A stretch of 64,000 nt of DNA, taken from the NCBI RefSeq assembly GCF_014650435.1, contig NZ_BMUY01000003.1:682001-746000 (forward strand), written 5' to 3'. The translations under genes were made by a program, and so were the position numbers. Below the pieces are notes generated by a model, which saw only the letters and a list, made by a program, of their open reading frames with translations, made no database searches and was not told the DNA's origin. Source of the stretch: Streptomyces tendae. Lineage in GTDB: Bacteria > Actinomycetota > Actinomycetes > Streptomycetales > Streptomycetaceae. This document shows, piece after piece, positions 45,000 through 53,100 of this stretch (its first letter is position 1; each line of letters begins with the position of its first letter).

Positions 45000-45888
45000 C
45001 ACCCCCGCTGACAACACACCCGCCGGCAACGCCCCCGCCGAGCGCGTGCCCACCGTCGTCGCCGACGGCGTCGACATCGTCTACCGGGTCAACGGCACCG
45101 GGGCCGGCCGCGGCTCCGCGACCGCCGCCCTCAACCGCATCCTGCGTCGCAAGAAGACCGAGAAGGCCGCGGGCGTGCGCCGGGTGCACGCCGTGAAGAA
45201 CGTGTCCTTCGTGGCGTACCGCGGCGAGGCCATCGGCCTGATAGGGACCAACGGTTCGGGCAAGTCGACGCTGCTCAAGGCCGTCGCCGGCCTGCTCCCG
45301 GTGGAGAGGGGCCGGATCTACACCGACGGGCAGCCCTCCCTGCTCGGCGTCAACGCCGCCCTGATGAACGACCTCACCGGCGAGCGCAACGTGTACCTCG
45401 GCGGCCTGGCGATGGGCATGTCCCGCACGCAGGTCAAGGAGCGGTACCAGGAGATCGTCGACTTCTCGGGGATCAACGACAAGGGCGACTTCATCACCCT
45501 GCCCATGCGCACGTACTCCTCCGGCATGGCCGCCCGCCTGCGGTTCTCCATCGCCGCCGCCAAGGACCACGACGTCCTCCTCGTCGACGAGGCCCTGGCC
45601 ACCGGCGACCGCTCCTTCCAGAAGCGGTCCGAGGAACGCATCCGGGAGCTGCGCGAGCACGCCGGCACGGTGTTCCTGGTCAGCCACAGCAACAAGTCCA
45701 TCCGCGACACCTGCGACCGGGTGCTGTGGCTGGAGCGCGGCGAGCTGCGCATGGACGGGCCGACGGAGGAGGTCCTGAAGGAGTACGAGAAGTTCACCGG
45801 CGGACCGGCGGCGAAACCCAAGGCGGCTCCCAAGGCAGCGACCAAGGCAGCCCCCAAGCCCGCCCCCAAGGCCGAGGCGGTCGCCTGA
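44992..45888 (+). CDS. tagH: ABC exporter ATPase, teichoic-acid type (TagH-like)
   Basis: A 298-residue ATPase from a GTG start: Walker A GTNGSGKST, signature region TYSSGMAARLRFSIA, Walker B VLLVDEALATGDRSF, and SHSNKSIRDTC as switch. The sequence preceding Walker A (VHAVKNVSFVAYRGEAIGLIG) and the LTGERNVYLGGLAMGMS segment are specific to polysaccharide exporters. The C-terminal end is an AAPKAA/PKPAPK-type Ala/Lys/Pro tail of about 30 residues, lacking the carbohydrate-binding or TM extension seen in some family members. It pairs with the overlapping permease gene. Confidence 0.93.
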   Translation: MADTPADNTPAGNAPAERVPTVVADGVDIVYRVNGTGAGRGSATAALNRILRRKKTEKAAGVRRVHAVKNVSFVAYRGEAIGLIGTNGSGKSTLLKAVAGLLPVERGRIYTDGQPSLLGVNAALMNDLTGERNVYLGGLAMGMSRTQVKERYQEIVDFSGINDKGDFITLPMRTYSSGMAARLRFSIAAAKDHDVLLVDEALATGDRSFQKRSEERIRELREHAGTVFLVSHSNKSIRDTCDRVLWLERGELRMDGPTEEVLKEYEKFTGGPAAKPKAAPKAATKAAPKPAPKAEAVA

Positions 45889-46032
45889 GCGCCCCGTCCC
45901 CCGGAAGGCGTACTCACCGCCCTCCCGATTAATCCTTTTGCCCGAATGATGTCACTATGACCGAATAGAAAACGACCCACAGGAGTGACCCGGGAGCGAC
46001 GAAGCGAAGGCCGAGGCGAAGGAGTCCCCGCG

Positions 46033-48279
46033 ATGCCCGAGACGGTCCCCGATCCGTTCGCCGAGACGGCCCCCGAACTCAGCATCGTCGTCCACGGCCG
46101 CAACGTCCAGGACCACCTGCCCGACCTCCTCGACTCCCTGGACGCCCACCCCCTCCCCGGCGTCGAGGTGATCGTCGCCGCCGTCGGGGACTGGGCGCGG
46201 GAGGTCGCCGAGCGGCACGCCCCCGCCTTCACGGTGGTGCCCCTGCCGGACGGGGCCGGCGACGCCGCGGGCCGCTCGGCGGGGGCGGCCCGGGCGCGGG
46301 GCCGGTGGCTGCACTTCGTGCACGCCAAGGACGGGCTGCCCGTCGGCGCCGCGCCCGCCGTCGCCGAGCGCGTCGGCGGCCTGCCCGACACCGTGGACGT
46401 TCTGCTCCTCGACCACGTCCGCAGCTCCTGGCGGGCCTCGGGCCTGCCCTCCCCCGACGGCCCCCGCCTCGCCCGCGCGGGCCGCGCCGACCTCGCCCTC
46501 GACGACCGCGCGGCGCTGCTCCGCCTGACCCCGCTGCTCGGCAACCGCGTCGTGCGCGCCGGCTTCTGGCGGGCCCGTGAACGGCTCCTGACCACCGAGG
46601 ACGAGCCCTTCGCCGCGTACGCCGCACTGCTGCTCGCCGACCGCGTCGCCTGCCTGCCGCACCCGGCGTACGAGGACCGCAGGCTGCGGCCCGAGAGCCT
46701 CCCGCCGCCCACGCCGGCCGAGCGGTACGCGCTGGTCGACCGCTACGAGGCGCTCCTCGGCCTCACCGCCGACCGGCCCGCCGTCCACGGTGTCCTGTAC
46801 GACCTGATGATCCGCGACTGCCTGCACACCTTCGCCCGCGCCGGGATGCCGGACGACGTGGCGCGGGAGTTCTTCCACCGGGCGTCCGTGACCGCCCGGC
46901 GCCACCGCCCCGAGGGGCTCCGGCGCCCGGCCGGCCTGGAGGGCGTACGCCGGTCTCTCCTCGAGGAGGGCGCCTACGGCAAGTACCGCGCCCTCCAGAC
47001 CGCCAACCACGCCCGCCGCGAGGTGCGCTCCGCCGCGCGCACCGGCAGACGCCGGGCCGGCACCCGGCTGCGCGCCCTCCAGTACCGCGCCGCCCTGGCC
47101 CGCCCGGTCGACCCGCACCTCGCGGTCTTCTCCGCGTACTGGAACCGCGGGGTGGCCTGCAACCCGGCCGCGATCGCCGCCAAGCTCGCCGAACTCGCCC
47201 CGAGCGTCCACCCCGTGTGGGTGGTCACCGCCGCGGGCGCCGCCCTGCTGCCGCCCGGCACCGACCACGTCGTGCCCGGCACCCGCCGCTACTGGGAGGT
47301 GCTGGCCCGCGCCAAGTACCTGGTCAACAACGTCAACTTCCCGGACGCGGTGGTCAAGCGCCCCGGCACCGTCCACCTCCAGACCCACCACGGCACCCCG
47401 CTCAAGCGCATGGGCGTGGACCAGCTGCCGTACCCCGCCGCCGCGCACGGCCTGGACTTCCAGGCCCTCCTCGAGCGCGTCGACAAGTGGGACTTCAGCG
47501 TCTCCGCCAACAGCCACTCCACCCGCATGTGGCAGCGGGCCTACCCGTCCCGCCACATCTCCCTCGACCACGGCTATCCGCGCAACGACGTGTACTACAC
47601 CGCCGGTCCGGCGGAGGTCCGCGCGGCCCGCGAACGGCTCGGCATCGCCCCCGGCCGCAGGGCGGTCCTCTACGCGCCCACCCACCGCGACTACGAGGCC
47701 GGCTGGACCCCGCGCCTGGACCTCGCCGGCCTCGCCGACCGACTCGGCGAGGAAACGGTTCTGCTGGTGCGCGCCCACTACTTCTACGACGGCACCGCCT
47801 CCCCCCTGGGGGGCCTGCTGGGGAGCCTCCGTCGCACCGGCCGCCTCGTCGACGTCTCCTCCTACGAACCCGTCGAGGAACTGTGCCTGGCCGCCGACGC
47901 GCTGGTCACCGACTACTCGTCGATCATGTTCGACTACGCCAACCTGGACCGCCCGATCGTCGTCCACGCCGACGACTGGGAGACCTACCGCACCACCCGC
48001 GGCGTCTACTTCGACCTGATGGCCGAGGCCCCCGGCCCGGTCGCCCGCACCCAGGCGGAGCTGACGGAGATCCTCACCACCGACGCCTGGCACGACGAGC
48101 GCGCGACGAAGGCACGGGCCGCCTTCCGGCGCCGGTTCTGCGAGTACGACGACGGCCACGCCGCCGAACGCGTCGTACGCCGGGTCTTCCTCGGCGAGGA
48201 CGAACGGACCCTGCCCCCGGTCCTGCCGGTCGAGGACCGCACCCCGGCCCCGAGCCCCGAGGAGGCCAGCGCGTCATGA
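46033..48279 (+). CDS. GT2-degenerate / CDP-glycerol glycerophosphotransferase-family fusion D
   Basis: A 748-residue paralogue of fusions A-C; the ATG at 46033 has GAAGGAG upstream. The C-terminal phosphotransferase domain looks fully active: HLQTHHGTPLKRMGVDQL (His453), LVRAHYFYDG and LVTDYSSIMFDYANLDRPIVVHADDW. The N-terminal GT2-like domain has lost its signatures: the DD region reads VIVAAVGDW, the RNAGM motif is GRSAGA, and the metal DxD is HAKD (97-100). That half is therefore expected to be non-catalytic, perhaps structural or for acceptor binding. It overlaps the next GT2 gene (ATGA) and follows the TagGH exporter. Confidence 0.9.
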   Translation: MPETVPDPFAETAPELSIVVHGRNVQDHLPDLLDSLDAHPLPGVEVIVAAVGDWAREVAERHAPAFTVVPLPDGAGDAAGRSAGAARARGRWLHFVHAKDGLPVGAAPAVAERVGGLPDTVDVLLLDHVRSSWRASGLPSPDGPRLARAGRADLALDDRAALLRLTPLLGNRVVRAGFWRARERLLTTEDEPFAAYAALLLADRVACLPHPAYEDRRLRPESLPPPTPAERYALVDRYEALLGLTADRPAVHGVLYDLMIRDCLHTFARAGMPDDVAREFFHRASVTARRHRPEGLRRPAGLEGVRRSLLEEGAYGKYRALQTANHARREVRSAARTGRRRAGTRLRALQYRAALARPVDPHLAVFSAYWNRGVACNPAAIAAKLAELAPSVHPVWVVTAAGAALLPPGTDHVVPGTRRYWEVLARAKYLVNNVNFPDAVVKRPGTVHLQTHHGTPLKRMGVDQLPYPAAAHGLDFQALLERVDKWDFSVSANSHSTRMWQRAYPSRHISLDHGYPRNDVYYTAGPAEVRAARERLGIAPGRRAVLYAPTHRDYEAGWTPRLDLAGLADRLGEETVLLVRAHYFYDGTASPLGGLLGSLRRTGRLVDVSSYEPVEELCLAADALVTDYSSIMFDYANLDRPIVVHADDWETYRTTRGVYFDLMAEAPGPVARTQAELTEILTTDAWHDERATKARAAFRRRFCEYDDGHAAERVVRRVFLGEDERTLPPVLPVEDRTPAPSPEEASAS

Positions 48280-49997
48280 GGACAGCCACCACCGCGAGCC
48301 CGGCCACGGACACGCTCGCGCCCCTCTCGCCGGGCACCCCGGACGTCACCGTCACGGTCATCGTGTACAACGACGCCGAACGCCTCCCCCGCGCCGTCGC
48401 GTCCGTGCTCCGCCAGACCCACGCGAACATCGAGGTCGTCATCAGCGACGACCACTCGACCGACGCGACCGAGGAGGTGGCCCGCGAACTGGCCACCCGG
48501 GACCCGCGGATCGTGTACCTGCGGCTGCCCGAGAACAGCGGCGGGTGCAGCGCCCCGCGCAACCGCGCCCTGGAGATCGCGCGGGCGCCCTACCTGATGT
48601 TCCTGGACAGCGACGACGAACTGCCCGAACGCGCCGTCGAGGTCCTGCTCGCCGCCCACCGCGAACGCGACCTGGACTTCGCGATGGGCGCCGTGCACCG
48701 CATCCGCGTGGACGGCGGACGCCGTACGACCTGGATGCCGCACCTGGTCGCCGAGCGCCGCACCCTGGACGGCATCGAGGCCGACCCGCGGCTCCTCTTC
48801 GAGCACCTGTCCACCAGCAAGATGTACGCCCGCCCCTTCCTCGACCGGCACGGCCTGCGCTTCCCCGAGGGCATCCACTACGAGGACCAGCTCTTCTCGG
48901 CGCAGGCGTACTGCCTGGCCAAGACGTTCACGGTCGTCCCCGAACCGGTCTACCGCTGGTACATAGCCCCGTACGCCGCCTCCGACGCCGCCTCCATCTC
49001 CAACCAGCGGCACAGGCTCACCAACGTCCGCGACCGCGTCCACGTGCAGCGCCTCATCGACGCCTTCCTGGCCGAGAGCGGGCACGAGGCGCTGCGCGAG
49101 GACAAGGACTTCAAGTTCCTCAAGCACGACTTCCGGATGTACGCCGGTGACCTCCCCTACCGGGACGAGGCGTGGCTGACCGCCTTCGCGGACCTGATGA
49201 ACCCCTACCTCGACACGCTCGCCGAGGGCGCCTACGCCCGGCTGCCCCGCGCCGAACGGGTCGTCCTGCGGCTGCTGCGCGACCGGCGCCTGGCAGACGT
49301 ACGCACGGCCGCCCGGGGACTCGGCCACGACGTGGCACCGCGCCGGGTGACGCCGGACGAGGAGGGCGGCCGCGTGTACTGGGGCGAGGAGGTCCCGGCC
49401 TCCCCCGAGTCCCGGCGCGAGCTGGACCTGACGGACCTGGAACTGGACACCCGCCCGTTCTTCACCGCCCTGCTCCGGCACGAGATCACGGAGATCACGC
49501 GTGGCCCCGGTGCCTCGGTCGACCTCACCGTCCGCACCTACGACCCGGCCCTGCGCCTTCCGGTAGGCCCCCAGCGCGCGGTGCTCCACCTCTCCCCGGG
49601 CCGCCGACGCCTGACGGTCCCCTTCCGCCTGTCACCCGTCGGCCCCGGTCTCTTCGAGGGCCGCGTCCGCCTGGACCTGGCGGCGGCGCGTCTCCCGGTC
49701 CACGGCTTCGGCGGCACCCGCCATCCCGTGCTCCGCCTCCGCCACCGGGGCCGCACCCACACGGGCATCCTCCTGGCGCCGCTGGCCTTCCCACCGCTCA
49801 CGGCCCGCGTCCCCCACCGCGCCGGCCTCACCCCCCACCGGGTCACCCTCCGCCCGGAGGGCCACAACCCGGGCCGCCTCCAGATCACCTGGCAGCCGGT
49901 GGGCGCCACGGCCAGGATCCTCGGCCCGGCAGCCCGCCGCCTCTCCACCCCTCGCACCCGCAGAGCAGCCCGCCTGGTGTCCAACGTCCTCCGTTGA
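48276..49997 (+). CDS. TarS-like GT2 glycosyltransferase
   Basis: A 573-residue protein coupled to fusion D by an ATGA overlap, with GAGGAGG upstream. The N-terminal GT2 domain is complete (VTVTVIVYNDAERLPRAVASV, VVISDDHSTDATEE, FLDSDDELPERA, IHYEDQLFSAQAYCLA). From about residue 380 the chain changes to beta-rich modules (DLTVRTYDPALRLPV, LRLRHRGRTHTGILL). This GT2-plus-beta C-terminus resembles TarS, which adds GlcNAc to ribitol-phosphate teichoic acid and trimerises through its C-terminal domains. It probably decorates the polymer made by the fusion enzymes. Confidence 0.88.
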   Translation: MRTATTASPATDTLAPLSPGTPDVTVTVIVYNDAERLPRAVASVLRQTHANIEVVISDDHSTDATEEVARELATRDPRIVYLRLPENSGGCSAPRNRALEIARAPYLMFLDSDDELPERAVEVLLAAHRERDLDFAMGAVHRIRVDGGRRTTWMPHLVAERRTLDGIEADPRLLFEHLSTSKMYARPFLDRHGLRFPEGIHYEDQLFSAQAYCLAKTFTVVPEPVYRWYIAPYAASDAASISNQRHRLTNVRDRVHVQRLIDAFLAESGHEALREDKDFKFLKHDFRMYAGDLPYRDEAWLTAFADLMNPYLDTLAEGAYARLPRAERVVLRLLRDRRLADVRTAARGLGHDVAPRRVTPDEEGGRVYWGEEVPASPESRRELDLTDLELDTRPFFTALLRHEITEITRGPGASVDLTVRTYDPALRLPVGPQRAVLHLSPGRRRLTVPFRLSPVGPGLFEGRVRLDLAAARLPVHGFGGTRHPVLRLRHRGRTHTGILLAPLAFPPLTARVPHRAGLTPHRVTLRPEGHNPGRLQITWQPVGATARILGPAARRLSTPRTRRAARLVSNVLR

Positions 49998-50005
49998 CCC
50001 GGCCC

Positions 50006-50079
50006 CCTACCTGCGGGCAGTCGTGCCGCTGGGGCGGCACAGGTGGGCGCAGGCGGCACCCCGCAACGCCGGGCTGCGC
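50006..50079. repeat. Dispersed three-hairpin intergenic element, copy 1
   Basis: 68 bases from 50011 match copy 2 (61951 onwards) at 64 positions. The centre is a perfect hairpin, GTGCCGC (50023-50029) and GCGGCAC (50034-50040), with a TGGG loop. A weaker hairpin precedes it and an imperfect one (CCGCAAC, 50061-50067, with GCTGCGC) follows. It lies between the convergent TarS-like and glutamate dehydrogenase genes, where it may act as a terminator. Confidence 0.85.
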
Positions 50080-50181
50080 ACCCACCCCCGGCCAGCCCCC
50101 ACCCCGCCGCACACGCAAAGGCGCCCCGGACCGAACCCGGCCCAGGGCGCCTCTCACAGCAACGACGCAAACGCCGCCCGC

Positions 50182-53100
50182 CTACGAATGCGTACGCAAC
50201 AACGTCCGCATCGTCCGCATAGCCACCGAAAGGTTGGACAGATCAAACGCGTCCGACCCCCGGATCTCCTCCAGCGTCGTCCGCGCCCGCCCAAGAATCG
50301 CCGCGTTCTTCTCCTCCCACGCCTTGAACCGCTGCTCCGGCGTGGACGACCCGTTGCCCACCGCCAGAACGTCCGCGGTCAGCGCCGCGTGCGCCGCGTA
50401 CAAGTCCTCGCGGATCGCCGCACGGGCCATGGACTGCCAGCGGTCGTCCCGGGGCAGGTCGCTGATCCGGTCCATCAGCTGGGTGACACCCAGCCGGTCG
50501 GCGAGGTCGTAGTACACCTCCGCGACCTCCAGCGGCTCCTTGCCCATGCGGTCGGCCACCGACACGATGTCCAGCGTCGCGAAGGCCGAGGAGAACCCGG
50601 CCACCCGCGTGGCCGGCTCGTCCGGCACCCCGGCGGCGGTCAGCTCGTCGTGGATGTGCTGGTACCACTCCGCGTCCGCGCCGCGCAGCAGCTTCGGCAG
50701 CTGCGACCACACCTGCTCGACCCGCTCGGCGAAGAACTCCACCGTCTCGGCCAGCTCCAGCGGCTGCGGCCGGTTGTTGAGCAGCCAGCGCGTTCCGCGC
50801 TCGACCAGGCGGCGCGAGTGCAGCCGGATCCGGGTCTGGACGGCGGCGTCGACCTTGGTGTCCAGGGCCTCCACCGCGTCCCACACCGGGGACGAGCGGA
50901 AGATCGCCCGGGCCACGGTCTGCGCCCGCACGATCTCCTCCAGCGACGCACCGGTCTCCTCGCGCATCCGGTGCAGATACGTCGTACCGCCCGTGTTGAC
51001 CGTGTCGTTGACCAGGACGGTCGTCGTGATCTCGCGGCGCAGCGGGTGGCCGTCGACCTGCTCGGCGAACTGCTCGCGCAGCGCCGTCGGGAAGTAGGCG
51101 TGCAGCAGACCCTTGAGGTACGGGTCGTCCGGCAGCGAGGTGTGCAGCAGCTCCTCGGCGACCGTGATCTTCGTGTACGCCAGCAGTACGGCCGTCTCCG
51201 GGCCGGTCAGACCGTGTCCGCTGCTCAGCCGCTCGCGGATCTGGCGGTCGGTGGGCAGGAACTCCAGGGCCCGGTTGAGGTGGCCCTCCCTGACCAGGTG
51301 CCGCATGAAGCGCTGCTGGGCGTGGAGCATGTCCTTGGACTGGGCGAGCGCGTTGGCGATCGCCGTGTTCTGCGCGTAGTTGTTGCGCAGGACCAGCGCG
51401 CCGACCTCGTCGGTCATCTGGGCGAGCAGCTTGTTGCGCTGTTTGACGGTCATGTCGCCGTCCTTGACGAGACCGTTGAGCAGGATCTTGATGTTCACCT
51501 CGTGGTCGGAGGTGTCCACGCCCGCGCTGTTGTCGATGGCGTCGGTGTTGATCCGCCCGCCCTGCAGCGCGAACTCGATCCGGCCCAGCTGGGTCAGACC
51601 CAGGTTGCCGCCCTCGCCGACGACCTGGACCCGCAGGTCCTTGCCGTCGACGCGGATGGCGTCGTTGCCCTTGTCGCCGACGTCCGCGTTGGACTCGGTG
51701 GACGCCTTGACGTACGTGCCGATGCCGCCGTTCCACAGCAGGTCGACCGGGGAGCTGAGGATCGCCTTCATCAGCTCGGCCGGGGTCATCTTGGTGATGC
51801 CCGACTCGATGCCGAGGGCCTCGCGGACGTGCGCGTTGACCGGGATGGACTTGGCCGTGCGCGGGAAGATGCCACCGCCCGCCGAGAGCAGCTCGGTGTT
51901 GTAGTCCTCCCAGGAGGAGCGGGGCAGCTCGAACAGCCGGCGGCGCTCGGCGTACGAGGTGGCCGCCTCCGGTGTCGGGTCGATGAAGATGTGCCGGTGG
52001 TCGAAGGCGGCGACCAGGCGGATGTGCTCGCTGAGCAGCATGCCGTTGCCGAAGACGTCACCGGACATGTCGCCGATGCCGACGACGGTGAAGTCCTGGG
52101 TCTGGGTGTCCACGCCCAGCTCCCGGAAGTGCCGCTTGACGGACTCCCAGGCACCGCGGGCGGTGATGCCCATGCCCTTGTGGTCGTAGCCCGCGCTGCC
52201 GCCGGAGGCGAAGGCGTCGCCGAGCCAGAAGTTGTAGGACTCGGCGACCTCGTTGGCGATGTCGGAGAACTTCGCGGTGCCCTTGTCGGCGGCGACGACG
52301 AGGTAGGTGTCGTCCTCGTCGTGCCGGACGACGTCCGCGGGGTGCACGACCTCGCCGGCCACCATGTTGTCGGTGATGTCGAGCAGCGCCGAGATGAACG
52401 TCTTGTAGCTGGCGATGCCCTCCGCCATCCAGGCGTCGCGGTCGACGCTCGGGTCGGGCAGCTGCTTGGCGACGAAGCCGCCCTTGGCGCCCACCGGCAC
52501 GATGACGGTGTTCTTCACCATCTGCGCCTTGACCAGGCCGAGGATCTCGGTGCGGAAGTCCTCGCGACGGTCCGACCAGCGCAGACCACCGCGGGCGACC
52601 TTGCCGAAGCGCAGGTGGACGCCCTCGACGCGCGGCGAGTACACCCAGATCTCGAACGCCGGGCGCGGCGCCGGGAGGTCGGGGATGGCCTGCGGGTCGA
52701 ACTTCATGGAGACGTAGTCGTGCGGCTTGCCGCCCGCCGCCTCCTGGAAGAAGTTCGTCCGCAGCGTCGCCTTGATGACGGTGAGGAAGGACCGCAGGAT
52801 CCGGTCCTCGTCGAGGCTCGCGACCTGGTCGAGGGCCGCGTCGACCTCTTCGAGCAGGGCGTCGACGATCTCCCGCCCGGCCCGCTGCCGCTCGGGCGCC
52901 ATCCGCGCCTCGAACAGGTTGATGAGCAGGCGCGTGGTGTGGACGTTGTTGCGGAGGGTGTCCTCCATGTAGTCCTGGCTGAAGGTCGAACCGGCCTGCC
53001 GCAGGTACTTGGCGTACGCGCGCAGCACCATCGCCTCGCGCCAGGTCAGGCCGGCGCTGAGCACGAGGGCGTTGAAGCCGTCGTTCTCCGCCTTGCCGGT

